This document shows, in pieces, positions 1 to 6,341 of a DNA stretch of 35,993 nt (the stretch's first letter is position 1; every line of letters starts with the position of its first letter). Where the stretch lies: positions 1-35,993 of the forward strand of contig CANPDB010000015.1 of the NCBI GenBank assembly GCA_947572725.1. The letters run 5' to 3'. The translations under genes were made by a program, and so were the position numbers. Origin of the DNA: an uncultured Clostridium sp. (lineage in GTDB: Bacteria > Bacillota > Clostridia > TANB77 > CAG-508). Under the pieces are notes generated by a model. That model searched no databases. It saw nothing but the letters and a program-made list of their open reading frames with translations, and was not told the DNA's origin.

Positions 1-80
1 CTTAAAAGACAAGGGGTGTAGACAGAGTAATTTTAGAATTAGTTTACACTACCAATTATATAAAGGGGGTGGAAAAAATA

Positions 81-135
81 TAAAATACTAAAAATGTAAG
101 AGTATTTTATGCTTGTAAAACGTCAGTTTTCAAGC
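81..135. other. Two tandem hairpins upstream of the first gene
   Basis: Two stem-loops lie back to back. The first pairs TAAAATACT (81-89) with AGTATTTTA (101-109). The second pairs GCTTGTAAAAC (111-121) with GTTTTCAAGC (126-135), with one bulged T. Neither is followed by a clean T-run on the plus strand. They lie about 70 nt before the first plausible gene start, so they could be a terminator of an off-window gene, an attenuator, or a structured site of the mobile region. Function is unknown. Confidence 0.45.
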
Positions 136-202
136 AATAATGATTGGCGAAAGACAATCTATTACCAAAATTAGCAGTTGCAAAGGATTTGGGGGGAAAA
201 TA

Positions 203-721
203 TTGGAAGATTTATATATTGGAAAAGAATTTAAAACTTCTGTGATTAGTGGATTAGTAGTAGTTAAAAAGATAAGTAATAATATATTTGAGTGTAAATG
301 TATGTGTGGAAACTTACTAAAAGTAAATGCTAATGATTTAATATGTGGTAAAATAAAAAGATGTGAAGAATGTAACGATAAAATCATAATACATCATACA
401 CATACTCCAACAATGAAATTATTATGTTATATATGGGAAATGTATTTATATAAATATGAAAATCCTGATTCAACTTTCAAAAAGGAAATTATAAAAAAAG
501 ATATTGAATTCTTTACTGAATTATTTGAAAGTAACAATCCATTTAAGTTATTTTCTCAATGGGCTTTAGCAAATAAATTTATATATGAAACAGGAAATAT
601 TTATTTGGATAGGAAAGATAAAAGTAAGGATTTTTCTATGAGCAATTGTTTTTGGACTAATGAATATACAGACAAAACAATGATATTTATTACGTCTATA
701 TATAAAGAAGTAATACAGTAG
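203..721 (+). CDS. Divergent HNH/AP2-type mobile-element protein
   Basis: The predicted protein is 172 aa. The TTG at 203 is preferred because GGGGGG sits six bases upstream; the in-frame ATG at 140 has no ribosome binding site. The N-terminal third has the layout of phage HNH and AP2-type proteins: a short lead (YIGKEFKTSVISGLVVVKK), a CKCMCG zinc-knuckle half, a V-x-x-N-x-L-x-x-G spacer, and a second cysteine pair (CEEC). The C-terminal half echoes the usual W-x-x-M and G-Y-x-LDRxDxxxxYSxxNCxW pattern, here with IYLDRKD and SMSNCFW. The histidines and RC motif expected of an active HNH nuclease are largely missing, so it may bind DNA without cutting it, or be decaying. The fold assignment is by eye and the function is inferred. 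Confidence 0.6.
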   Translation: MEDLYIGKEFKTSVISGLVVVKKISNNIFECKCMCGNLLKVNANDLICGKIKRCEECNDKIIIHHTHTPTMKLLCYIWEMYLYKYENPDSTFKKEIIKKDIEFFTELFESNNPFKLFSQWALANKFIYETGNIYLDRKDKSKDFSMSNCFWTNEYTDKTMIFITSIYKEVIQ

Positions 722-1085
722 TTATTCTATGATGTTTATATTTTTTTATATATTATACCTTACTCACTACCACATACAATAAACATTATAACTAAATCCT
801 TATACCTCATAACCTACATAACCATATATTAACAAATTTTTAATTATTCTATATTCTCTATATATTTCATCAATATATAATAAAATCGTTGTTTAAAGTC
901 GGATTATGTATTAATGATGTATATATTATACGTTTTGAATTTGAATTATTAATTTTGTTAGGACAATGGGGGTGCATATATACGATATACATCAATCTTT
1001 ACTTGTCAATATGGTAATGTAGCCCTATCCATATATATTATAATTTTTGGGACGAAAAAAAGATGAAAAATTTTTGCAAAAAGTA
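722..1085. other. AT-rich intergenic region with no gene seen
   Basis: No credible coding region is visible on either strand. The stretch is very AT-rich. It contains a spaced inverted repeat, GATGTATAT (916-924) and ATATACATC (985-993), and ends at the strong promoter of the next gene. It may hold regulatory sites or an origin, but nothing specific can be supported. Confidence 0.4.
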
Positions 1086-1114
1086 TTGACACAACGTTGC
1101 ACACGTAGTATAAT
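1086..1114 (+). promoter_or_regulatory. Consensus sigma-A-type promoter
   Basis: TTGACA (1086-1091), a 17-bp spacer, and TATAAT (1109-1114) form a perfect consensus promoter. The spacer begins with the palindrome CAACGTTG (1092-1099), a likely repressor site. It drives the small AbrB-like gene at 1142. Confidence 0.85.
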
Positions 1115-1141
1115 ATATGTAGAGTTAAGGAGGGAGGGAAA

Positions 1142-1315
1142 ATGGCTAAACTACAAGAGATTAAAGAGTACAAGAAAGACAAGACGTCATTTGTAAAAGG
1201 TTATAGAATATCATTAAAGAAAACAGGAATTGAAAAGACAGAATTTAAAAAAGAAGATGAACTCAATATAAACTATCAAAAAGGAAAAATAACTATAACT
1301 AAAAAGGAAAACTAA
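1142..1315 (+). CDS. AbrB/MazE-like small DNA-binding protein
   Basis: This 57-aa protein starts at ATG 1142 behind the strong site AAGGAGGGAGG. Residues about 18-56 resemble a swapped-hairpin AbrB/SpoVT domain: a GYRISLKKTGIE segment, then an acidic EDELNINYQ turn, then GKITITKK, the usual closing strand. Such proteins bind operators as dimers and act as transition-state regulators or as antitoxins of the MazE/VapB type. No toxin gene follows directly, so a regulatory role is more likely than an antitoxin role. The consensus promoter implies high expression unless it represses itself at the palindrome inside its promoter. Family assignment rests on the hydrophobic pattern and is moderate. 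Confidence 0.65.
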   Translation: MAKLQEIKEYKKDKTSFVKGYRISLKKTGIEKTEFKKEDELNINYQKGKITITKKEN

Positions 1316-1320
1316 AAAAA

Positions 1321-1357
1321 GGCATAGTGTAAATTTTTCGACGACCTACACTATACC
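1321..1357. other. Hairpin after the AbrB-like gene
   Basis: GGCATAGTGTA (1321-1331) pairs with TACACTATACC (1347-1357), with one mismatch and a 15-nt loop. No T-run follows, so it is not a standard intrinsic terminator. It could be a processing site, operator or attenuator between the small regulator and the next promoter. Confidence 0.5.
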
Positions 1358-1375
1358 ACGAACACAAAACGAATT

Positions 1376-1430
1376 CTTGCAAACTCATCTTGTAATTTAT
1401 ATTATAGATGAAATTCACTTTGTTTGCAAG
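1376..1430 (+). promoter_or_regulatory. Promoter embedded in nested inverted repeats
   Basis: CTTGCAAAC (1376-1384) and GTTTGCAAG (1422-1430) form a perfect 9-bp inverted repeat. Inside it CATCT (1386-1390) and AGATG form a second one. A promoter, TTGCAA (1377-1382), 17 bp, TATTAT (1400-1405), lies across them. This looks like a repressor-controlled promoter for the gene cluster starting at 1472. The CTTGCAA half-site recurs in the palindrome at 6342-6353. Confidence 0.6.
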
Positions 1431-1471
1431 AGATTTGAAGAAATTTTTTGTAAAAGGAGTGAATTTTTATT

Positions 1472-1711
1472 ATGGAATTAGAGCCAATTTATTCAAATGT
1501 TAAAAGTTTTTATGGTAAAGCCAAAATAATTAGAGAGGACGGAAAAATAAAGCTAAAAAGCTATGAAACCATAGTAGCAACAATAGAAAACGGAAAACCA
1601 CAAATAAACGGTTGGTATTCAGCTACTACAACAAGACACATCAAGGAATTTTTGCAACAAATGGGCTTTGAGATTGGGACAAAAGCAAAACTAGAAAAAT
1701 TATATTGTTAG
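1472..1711 (+). CDS. Conserved mobile-element small protein, function unknown
   Basis: The protein is 79 aa, behind AAAAGGAGTG about ten bases upstream of the ATG. It resembles a family of short proteins seen on clostridial plasmids, phages and conjugative elements, with the signature YSNVKSFYGKA near the start and NGWYSATTTRHIKEFL near the end. No catalytic motif, signal peptide or membrane segment is visible. It is the first gene of a run of small genes in one direction (1472 to 4100), probably one transcript from the promoter at 1377-1405. The family recognition is from memory of the motif; no function can be given. Confidence 0.75.
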   Translation: MELEPIYSNVKSFYGKAKIIREDGKIKLKSYETIVATIENGKPQINGWYSATTTRHIKEFLQQMGFEIGTKAKLEKLYC

Positions 1712-1715
1712 GATT

Positions 1716-1735
1716 TGGGGGCTTATGCTCCCCCA
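1716..1735 (+). other. GC-rich hairpin between small genes
   Basis: TGGGGG (1716-1721) pairs with CCCCCA (1730-1735) around an 8-nt loop. It is the most GC-rich short structure in the region and lies right after a stop codon. No T-run follows, so it may stabilise the upstream mRNA or cause pausing rather than full termination. Confidence 0.5.
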
Positions 1736-1761
1736 CCTACTAAATTTGAATGGAGGCTATT

Positions 1762-1947
1762 ATGGAAAAAATAGAAATAAAAAGTTTATTTACAGATTGG
1801 CACGAAGTAAGCAAACAACACGCAAAAGACTATGTAAAATTTTTATTAGGAAATATCACAACAAAAAAGAATAAAGAATTAATACAGTACATAGAAAGTC
1901 AAAAACTTAGAGGGATAACAATAAAAGAGTTATTTAAGGAGGTATAG
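1762..1947 (+). CDS. Small hypothetical protein
   Basis: The protein is 61 aa. ATG 1762 is preferred over the in-frame ATG at 1750 because GGAGG (1752-1756) is correctly spaced only for the former. The sequence is charged and probably helical, with no cysteines and no membrane segment (for example DWHEVSKQHAKDYVKFLL). It ends four bases before the next gene, so the two are translated from one message. I do not recognise the family. Its position points to an accessory role in the mobile element. Confidence 0.65.
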   Translation: MEKIEIKSLFTDWHEVSKQHAKDYVKFLLGNITTKKNKELIQYIESQKLRGITIKELFKEV

Positions 1948-1951
1948 AAAA

Positions 1952-2458
1952 ATGCGAGAGTGTGAAAGAGCAAGTGTAAGAGTTGCAATAAAGAAAGCAA
2001 ATAAAACAAATGATTTACAAGTAGGAACTAGAAGTATTTACGAATGGATTGAAAAAATGAAAGACAGTAATGTAGATATAGAAAGCGTTAGATTATGTTA
2101 TAGAAAGTATATAAAAAGAGAAGAACTAAAAAGGCAAAAAGTTTTAAAATGGACTAGAGCAATGCAAAAAAGAATTTATTATTTTTATAATATACATAGT
2201 AAAGATGAATTTTGGAGGGAGGCAAAGTTTTGTGTAGATTATTTAATGGATAGACTAGACGGAAAGCCATTAACAGAGAATATCTATATTAGAAAACAAG
2301 ATAATCAAAGAGTTTTAGCTTGGGTAAATGACAAAATTGTTGATACAACATCGGCATATTGTATTAGAAATAAGAATTGGAAAAGATGTAAAGATAGCTT
2401 AAATTATTTAAAAAATTTATTATTAAGATTGGAGAATTTGGAAGATGATAAAAAATAA
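1952..2458 (+). CDS. Basic hypothetical protein of the mobile region
   Basis: This 168-aa protein has the ribosome binding site AAGGAGG eight or so bases before ATG 1952. It is rich in lysine and arginine, with predicted helices and no membrane span, consistent with nucleic-acid or protein binding. Aromatic and basic clusters (KRIYYFYNIHSKDEFWREAKF) do not match a family I know. Its end overlaps the next gene by 14 bases, a sign of translational coupling. No catalytic motif is visible. Function is unknown. Confidence 0.7.
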   Translation: MRECERASVRVAIKKANKTNDLQVGTRSIYEWIEKMKDSNVDIESVRLCYRKYIKREELKRQKVLKWTRAMQKRIYYFYNIHSKDEFWREAKFCVDYLMDRLDGKPLTENIYIRKQDNQRVLAWVNDKIVDTTSAYCIRNKNWKRCKDSLNYLKNLLLRLENLEDDKK

Positions 2459-2732
2459 AAATCAATTAAAGATTAGATTAAAAGAGAATAAAGAAAGTTT
2501 ATTATTTGAAACAATTAGAAATGATGTAAAACCTGAACGAATAGGCACACAAAGAAAAGTTGGAAAAGTACAAACAAATGCTTTTACATTATTGACAGAA
2601 AATCAAAAAGGGGAATTTTTTGATAGTTGGACTTGGTATAACGATAATATAAAAATTGAAAATAATGTAATAAGTTATTTAGATAATAAAGGCAATCCGT
2701 TTGTACAGATTAAAATAATTGAAATTGCATAA
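2445..2732 (+). CDS. Hypothetical protein coupled to its neighbour
   Basis: The protein is 95 aa and starts inside the last codons of the preceding gene, with GGAAG just upstream. The middle contains RKVGKVQTNAFTLLT followed by SWTWYNDN, a pattern I associate with short clostridial phage or plasmid proteins of unknown role. There is no signal peptide or membrane segment. The C-terminal half looks like a small beta sheet. Tight overlap with the upstream gene suggests that the products work together or are needed in equal amounts. Confidence 0.65.
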   Translation: MIKNKNQLKIRLKENKESLLFETIRNDVKPERIGTQRKVGKVQTNAFTLLTENQKGEFFDSWTWYNDNIKIENNVISYLDNKGNPFVQIKIIEIA

Positions 2733-2739
2733 ATTAAAT

Positions 2740-2802
2740 TTTGGCTTTTTTTTGGAAAATTACTTTATTATATAATAAGGTATTTACCAAAATTAAGCCA
2801 AA
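2740..2802 (+). promoter_or_regulatory. Spaced inverted repeat, possible attenuator
   Basis: TTTGGCTT (2740-2747) pairs with AAGCCAAA (2795-2802) around 47 nt of AT-rich sequence that includes TATAAT (2771-2776). The stem could isolate or regulate a second promoter for the genes from 2836 on. A T-run follows the left arm, so a terminator or antiterminator reading is also possible. Confidence 0.4.
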
Positions 2803-2835
2803 GTAAAAAAATTAAAATTTGGAGGAATAAAAAGT

Positions 2836-3003
2836 ATGGAAACAATTACAAGGAGTGAATGGAAATCATTACCCAAAGATTATAAAACAATTATTAATAA
2901 ACAAAAATACATCTTAAAGTTATTATATGGTGGTACTTGTCTTGTACCAGTAACAGTAATAAAAGATGAGGAGGCAAAACAAAATGAAACAATTAATAAA
3001 TAA
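2836..3003 (+). CDS. Small hypothetical protein
   Basis: The protein is 55 aa, with ATG 2836 preceded by GGAGGAATAAAAAGT, a good ribosome binding site. It begins METITRSEWKSLPKDYK and ends in a basic tail; a short hydrophobic stretch (YILKLLYGGTCLVPVTVI) is too polar for a clear membrane span. The next gene starts within its last 20 bases in another frame, so the two are probably co-translated. Function is unknown, but gene density, start site and overlap support a real gene. Confidence 0.6.
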   Translation: METITRSEWKSLPKDYKTIINKQKYILKLLYGGTCLVPVTVIKDEEAKQNETINK

Positions 3004-3163
3004 AGAAATAGGAAATCTTGACGATATAATAATGGATTTAGAATATGAATTGAACGAAAAAAATCATACAGAAGATAAAAAAAGATTAATAGATAATATT
3101 ATTGAAAGGTATGCAAGGTTAAGGCAAGAATTAATAGAAATGGAGAAATTAAAAAATGATTAA
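2984..3163 (+). CDS. Small coiled-coil-like protein
   Basis: The predicted protein is 59 aa. ATG 2984 is chosen because GAGGAGG lies ten bases upstream; the in-frame ATG at 2966 has none. The sequence is almost entirely charged helix with leucine and isoleucine at heptad-like spacing (LDDIIMDLEYELNEK, LIDNIIERYARLRQELIEME), so a short coiled coil or helical hairpin is likely. It overlaps both neighbours by a few bases. A similar helical peptide follows at 3614. Function is unknown. Confidence 0.65.
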   Translation: MKQLINKEIGNLDDIIMDLEYELNEKNHTEDKKRLIDNIIERYARLRQELIEMEKLKND

Positions 3164-3614
3164 AAGTATATATGAAAATGATAAAAAAGTATATTTTGAC
3201 AATTTTGTAGATGATGAGGATGTTTTAACTATAAAAAAATTATTAAAGAAGTTAGGAAAACTAGAAATAAGTTTTAATGTAGTGGGAAGAACTAAACACG
3301 AAATGTTGGGAAATGAACTAATAAAAAGAGTAAACGAAAAAACGAAAGTTATAGGTCGCACAGATTATCAAAGTTATGGGGTTGAAATTGAATTACAGAA
3401 GAAATTTAAAGCAGTTTTTCAGTTTATAGGAGGACAAGGAATTAAATATTACAAAGACCAATATTGTAATTGGTATGGTGTTATAGATAATGAAATAAAT
3501 TTTTGTTGCAATTGGAAAAATGGAACACCACCTGACGAAAAATTGGAATTTGACAGAGAAGTGTTTGATGTAGAGTTAATAGAGAATATTGAAAATAAGG
3601 AGATTAAAAAATAA
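3156..3614 (+). CDS. Hypothetical protein, mixed alpha/beta
   Basis: The protein is 152 aa and starts eight bases before the previous stop, with GGAG inside the upstream gene. It contains alternating charged helices and strands, with an aromatic, cysteine-bearing C-terminal half (QYCNWYGVIDNEINFCCNW). No metal-binding spacing or known active site stands out. No membrane span is present. The stop codon overlaps the start of the next gene by one base. I do not recognise a family; its placement suggests an accessory gene of the mobile element. Confidence 0.65.
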   Translation: MIKSIYENDKKVYFDNFVDDEDVLTIKKLLKKLGKLEISFNVVGRTKHEMLGNELIKRVNEKTKVIGRTDYQSYGVEIELQKKFKAVFQFIGGQGIKYYKDQYCNWYGVIDNEINFCCNWKNGTPPDEKLEFDREVFDVELIENIENKEIKK

Positions 3615-3775
3615 TGGATAATGAATTATTAAAAATGGAAATATACACAAAAGCTACCAATATACAAGTATTAATAATGAATAATTTGGATAATACAACG
3701 ATTGACTATGTAATAGCAGAAATCGAGTATATAAGAAATAAAGCTACAGAATTAAAAAAAGAAATGGAGATGTAA
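3614..3775 (+). CDS. Small helical protein
   Basis: The protein is 53 aa. ATG 3614 overlaps the previous stop (TAATG), and AAGGAG sits about 11 bases upstream. The sequence is predicted to form two helices ending in a basic-acidic tail (YIRNKATELKKEMEM). It resembles the 59-aa product encoded at 2984 in size and composition, though not clearly in sequence. The next gene starts five bases after its stop. Function is unknown. Confidence 0.6.
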   Translation: MDNELLKMEIYTKATNIQVLIMNNLDNTTIDYVIAEIEYIRNKATELKKEMEM

Positions 3776-3780
3776 ATATT

Positions 3781-4032
3781 ATGAATAGAAAAAGAATAGA
3801 AAAAATTATAAATGAAATTGATAATATATCACAAAAAAATTGTGATGATGATTTTAACCTTGCTATGTATCTTTATGTTAGGTATGGACTACATCACTTC
3901 AATAATTATATTTGTGATGATGAATTAATTGAAATTAACAAGGTATTAAAAAGACATAGCACTTATTTTGATGAGGATATAAACGATGAAGTACGATTGA
4001 TTTTAAATGATGAAGAAGATGAGGAGGATTAG
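3781..4032 (+). CDS. Acidic hypothetical protein
   Basis: The protein is 83 aa, with GGAGATG about ten bases before ATG 3781. It has an N-terminal basic helix, a middle segment with YLYVRYGLHHFNNY, and a strongly acidic end (LNDEEDEED). Acidic tails of this kind occur in phage and plasmid proteins that mimic DNA or bind basic partners, but that is only a suggestion. It sits near the end of the 1472-4100 gene run. No family recognised. Confidence 0.6.
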   Translation: MNRKRIEKIINEIDNISQKNCDDDFNLAMYLYVRYGLHHFNNYICDDELIEINKVLKRHSTYFDEDINDEVRLILNDEEDEED

Positions 4033-4034
4033 AG

Positions 4035-4100
4035 TTGTTATTTGTAATACTAAAGATAATTATTATATTAGTAATGATATTTTATAATTGTAGTAAATAA
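4035..4100 (+). CDS. Possible 21-aa membrane peptide
   Basis: A TTG at 4035 has GAGGAGG seven bases upstream. It opens a 21-codon frame for a very hydrophobic peptide (LFVILKIIIILVMIF) with a short NCSK tail. The ribosome binding site lies inside the end of the previous gene, which suggests coupling. The product would be one membrane helix, like small phage or type I toxin peptides. AT-rich DNA easily produces such frames by chance, so support is the start site and the composition only. Confidence 0.4.
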   Translation: MLFVILKIIIILVMIFYNCSK

Positions 4101-4183
4101 TTAAGTTGACAAGAAGTTGTCAGCATAAATGGTTGTTGATTAAAGTATGCTTTTCCAAACAGTTAAAAATATATAAAAACCTT

Positions 4184-4245
4184 GTTTAGAAAAGTGGTAA
4201 AAACACTTTATAAATATTTAGAAAGTCAATACCACATTTCTAAAC
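4184..4245. repeat. Large inverted repeat upstream of the resolvase
   Basis: The arms GTTTAGAAAAGTGGTA (4184-4199) and TACCACATTTCTAAAC (4230-4245) match at 15 of 16 positions around a 30-bp spacer. They lie just before the serine recombinase start. The arrangement suits a resolvase res or inversion subsite, or an autoregulatory operator. A smaller repeat, TGACAA/TTGTCA, lies at about 4106-4121. Confidence 0.65.
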
Positions 4246-4273
4246 ACAAAAATTAAAAATGGAGATGATGAAA

Positions 4274-4885
4274 ATGTCAAAAACAATAGCTTATGCTCGT
4301 GTAAGTTCTAAAGGACAGAACTTAGACAGACAGATAGAGGAATTTATTAAAATGGGCATACCAGAAAAAAATATATATTGGGATAAATTAAGTGGAAAGA
4401 ATTTCGATAGAACAGGTTACTTATATGCAAAGAAATGTTTAGAAACAGGAGATACATTTGTTATAGATGATTTGGATAGATTAGGAAGAAATGATGACCT
4501 AAGGAAAGAATGGCAATATTTTATGGATAACGAAATCAATGTTAGAGTATTAAATATTCCCTCATTAAATCTAAACTATGATGATGAAAGTATAAAGCCT
4601 ATGGCAAAAATGATTAGAAACATTGTATTTGAAATATTTTGTTGGGAGGCACAAAACAAAAGGGCAACAATATTAAGAACACAAGCAGACGGTATCAAGT
4701 GTGCATTAGAACAAGGCAGACCATACGGCAGACCTAAAATTGATATACCTACCAATTTTAAGGAAATCTACAAACAATGGAAGAATGGAGAAATAACAGG
4801 AACTAAAGCCATTGAATTAACTGGATTAAAGAGAAACAAGTTTTATGATTTTGTAAAAATTTATGATAATAAAGGAGAAATTTAA
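4274..4885 (+). CDS. Serine recombinase (resolvase/invertase family)
   Basis: The protein is 203 aa from ATG 4274, with GGAG nine bases upstream. Earlier in-frame ATGs overlap that site. The N-terminal catalytic domain shows YARVSSKGQ (nucleophile Ser11, Arg9) and DDLDRLGRND, the paired arginines of small serine recombinases. A long helix follows, then GRPYGRPK and a C-terminal helix-turn-helix (residues about 165-195, GEITGTKAIELTGLKRNKFY). Size and layout match Tn3/gamma-delta resolvases and DNA invertases, which resolve dimers or invert segments after binding paired sites. It is not an IS607-type enzyme, since no MerR-like domain precedes the catalytic part. The inverted repeat at 4184-4245 is a candidate binding site. 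Confidence 0.93.
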   Translation: MSKTIAYARVSSKGQNLDRQIEEFIKMGIPEKNIYWDKLSGKNFDRTGYLYAKKCLETGDTFVIDDLDRLGRNDDLRKEWQYFMDNEINVRVLNIPSLNLNYDDESIKPMAKMIRNIVFEIFCWEAQNKRATILRTQADGIKCALEQGRPYGRPKIDIPTNFKEIYKQWKNGEITGTKAIELTGLKRNKFYDFVKIYDNKGEI

Positions 4886-4887
4886 AA

Positions 4888-5068
4888 ATGGAAAATATAA
4901 AAGTAAGAAGTGCAGGAAGACCAAAATTGAATTATAATCATAATATAGCAGAGGCAGAAATTGAAAAATATAAAAATCGGTCAGAAAGCTATTGATACAT
5001 ATAGAAAAATTGGTATAAGTAAAAGTTCATTCTACAGATTATTAGAAAAAATGGAAATTAAAAGATAA
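4888..5068 (+). pseudogene. Frameshifted resolvase C-terminal HTH module
   Basis: ATG 4888 opens a frame (MENIKVRSAGRPKLNY) that stops at 4995. The next frame continues with IGQKAIDTYRKIGISKSS and a further helix to the stop at 5066-5068. Joined, they copy the tail of the resolvase just upstream: the GRPK motif, a linker, and a helix-turn-helix (KAIELTGLKRNKFY versus KAIDTYRKIGISKSSFY). Removing one A from the A5 run near 4973-4977 restores a single frame of about 60 aa with no catalytic domain. It may be a decayed duplicate, a free-standing HTH protein damaged by an indel, or a sequencing error in the A-run. Confidence 0.7.
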
Positions 5069-5119
5069 TATAAATAAAATTATTATAATGTGATAAAATA
5101 ATAAAAAGCAGGAGGTTAT

Positions 5120-5386
5120 ATGAATAAGGGATTAATTGAAAAATTAAGAGATAAAATAGCAGAATATCAAAATCAAGATGTATTTGTTAAGTTAGAAAAT
5201 TCAATACAATTTTATACAACAATATGTAATGCACAAATAATCATCAGTGACCAAAAATTGGTTATTTCAGACCAAAAGAAACAGGATTTTATAGTTGAAT
5301 TGTTTTATATAGAAGATGTTAAAATTGAGGGAAATTCAATATATCTACAGCTTTCAAACGATTTAAACATCATACTAGATTATTAA
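5120..5386 (+). CDS. Hypothetical protein
   Basis: The protein is 88 aa, with AGGAGG seven bases before ATG 5120. A helical start (LIEKLRDKIAEYQNQD) leads into a beta-rich half that carries two similar segments, IIISDQKLVISDQKKQD and IYLQLSNDLNII. No signal peptide, cysteines or membrane span. It is a single gene followed by a strong terminator. I do not recognise the family. Its location between the resolvase and the XRE repressor suggests a mobile-element accessory role. Confidence 0.65.
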   Translation: MNKGLIEKLRDKIAEYQNQDVFVKLENSIQFYTTICNAQIIISDQKLVISDQKKQDFIVELFYIEDVKIEGNSIYLQLSNDLNIILDY

Positions 5387-5398
5387 TAAATAAAAAAT

Positions 5399-5440
5399 AG
5401 AACTAATTTACTACATATACAGTAAGTTAGTTCTTTATTT
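5399..5440. terminator. Bidirectional intrinsic terminator
   Basis: AGAACTAATTTACT (5399-5412) pairs with AGTAAGTTAGTTCT (5421-5434), one G-T pair included, around an 8-nt loop. T-rich sequence follows on the plus strand and A/T-rich sequence on the minus strand. It separates the convergent genes at 5120 and 5435. Confidence 0.85.
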
Positions 5441-5701
5441 TACCTCATTAATAAAATCTTTCAACATTTCTTCCATTGTTACATCGAATACTTTGCATAG
5501 GGCATAAAATTCATATTCTTTTACTACTCTTTTCCCTTTTTCAATATGTTGTAATAATGATTTTCTTATATCAACACCTGTATTGAGCATTATTTCATCA
5601 GATAATTTTGTTAAAGACCAATCTCTCGCCTCTCTAAATTGTCGAACTTTATCACCTATAATATTTAATTTACCATTTTCAAACTTTATAATCTTATTCA
5701 T
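5435..5701 (-). CDS. XRE-family transcriptional regulator
   Basis: The protein is 88 aa with a helix-turn-helix of the Cro/CI type at about residues 17-72. Typical features are VRQFREARDWSLTKLSDEI (helices 1-2), LLQHIEKGKR (recognition helix and turn) and YEFYALCKVFDVTMEEML (final helices). Such proteins repress their own promoter and a divergent gene. The intergenic region (5702-5808) holds overlapping divergent promoters and a TCGATT/AATCGA dyad, consistent with that role. It probably keeps the mobile element silent. AAAGGG is the likely ribosome binding site. Confidence 0.85.
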   Translation of the reverse strand: MNKIIKFENGKLNIIGDKVRQFREARDWSLTKLSDEIMLNTGVDIRKSLLQHIEKGKRVVKEYEFYALCKVFDVTMEEMLKDFINEVK

Positions 5702-5732
5702 AAAATTAGTATTCCCTTTATTCCTATTTTTA

Positions 5733-5780
5733 TTGATTTTACAACAAGATTATGCTATACTCGATTTACACGTCAATCGA
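5733..5780. promoter_or_regulatory. Divergent promoters with a repressor-like dyad
   Basis: Plus strand: TTGATT (5733-5738), 17 bp, TATACT (5756-5761), leading to the gene at 5809. Minus strand: TTGACG (complement of 5771-5776), 18 bp, TAATCT (complement of 5747-5752), leading to the XRE gene. The inverted repeat TCGATT (5761-5766) and AATCGA (5775-5780) overlaps the plus -10 and the minus -35. Binding there could switch both promoters. Confidence 0.65.
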
Positions 5781-5808
5781 CATTCGAAATAAAGGAGTAT
5801 ATGTAAAA

Positions 5809-6060
5809 ATGGAGAAACAAGTCGCAATTAACATACTTGAAGATGTTATGCAATCGTTACTTGGAGATAATGCTAAACGTAAAGGATTATCTACAGTAAA
5901 TCAATATATTAAGGGGTTAGAAATATCAACAAATGAAAAGATACAAACACTTATACATAAGCAAACAGAATATCATCAGAAGTATGGGGAAAATCACAAA
6001 AGAACTCTAAAATTAAATAAAAAAATAGATGAAGAATTAAGGAAAATATATAACGGATAA
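5809..6060 (+). CDS. Small helical protein opposite the XRE repressor
   Basis: The predicted protein is 83 aa. ATG 5809 is preferred over the upstream in-frame ATG at 5752, because AAAGGAG lies 11 bases before it and the promoter overlaps the longer version. The sequence is mostly helical: MEKQVAINILEDVMQSLL, then a lysine-rich middle, then an EYHQKYGENHKRTLKLNKKI segment. No motif is recognised. Its divergence from the XRE gene and the shared operator suggest that it is the gene the repressor controls. Confidence 0.65.
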   Translation: MEKQVAINILEDVMQSLLGDNAKRKGLSTVNQYIKGLEISTNEKIQTLIHKQTEYHQKYGENHKRTLKLNKKIDEELRKIYNG

Positions 6061-6062
6061 TA

Positions 6063-6281
6063 TCATTCTACATCTTCATCATCAACTATTGTAAGCAATT
6101 CATCAAAAGAACAATTTAATGCTCTACAAAATCCCTCTAGGTACTTATAACTTATACACTTTTTCTTTTTACCTCTAATAGCTTTATTTAAGTTATAAAG
6201 TGATATGTCTAACTCATCGCATAGCCACGATTTTGTTTTATTTTGTTGTTTTAGGAGTTTTTCTACATTAATTATTATCAT
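6063..6281 (-). CDS. Small XRE-like HTH regulator
   Basis: The protein is 72 aa and almost entirely one helix-turn-helix domain of the short Cro/YozG-like type: VEKLLKQQNKTKSWLCDEL, then LYNLNKAIRGK (recognition region), then LEGFCRALNCSFDELLTI and an acidic end. It ends two bases from the stop of the convergent gene at 6060. It is divergent from the gene at 6405. The palindrome at 6342-6353 in the intergenic gap is a likely operator. This is the second repressor-like protein within 1 kb. Confidence 0.82.
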   Translation of the reverse strand: MIIINVEKLLKQQNKTKSWLCDELDISLYNLNKAIRGKKKKCISYKYLEGFCRALNCSFDELLTIVDDEDVE

Positions 6282-6341
6282 ATTATCGCCTCTTTTACTT
6301 GATATAAGTATATTTTACAACATAGCTTTTCTAGGTGGTAG

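Noticed and set aside
130-387. Minus-strand open frame opposite the first gene
   Set aside because: It is antisense to a better-supported gene, has no ribosome binding site, and its hydrophobic, leucine-rich composition comes from AT-rich DNA.
4274-4885. IS607-family transposase
   Set aside because: No N-terminal MerR-like HTH before the catalytic domain and no TnpB gene nearby; the layout is that of a resolvase or invertase.
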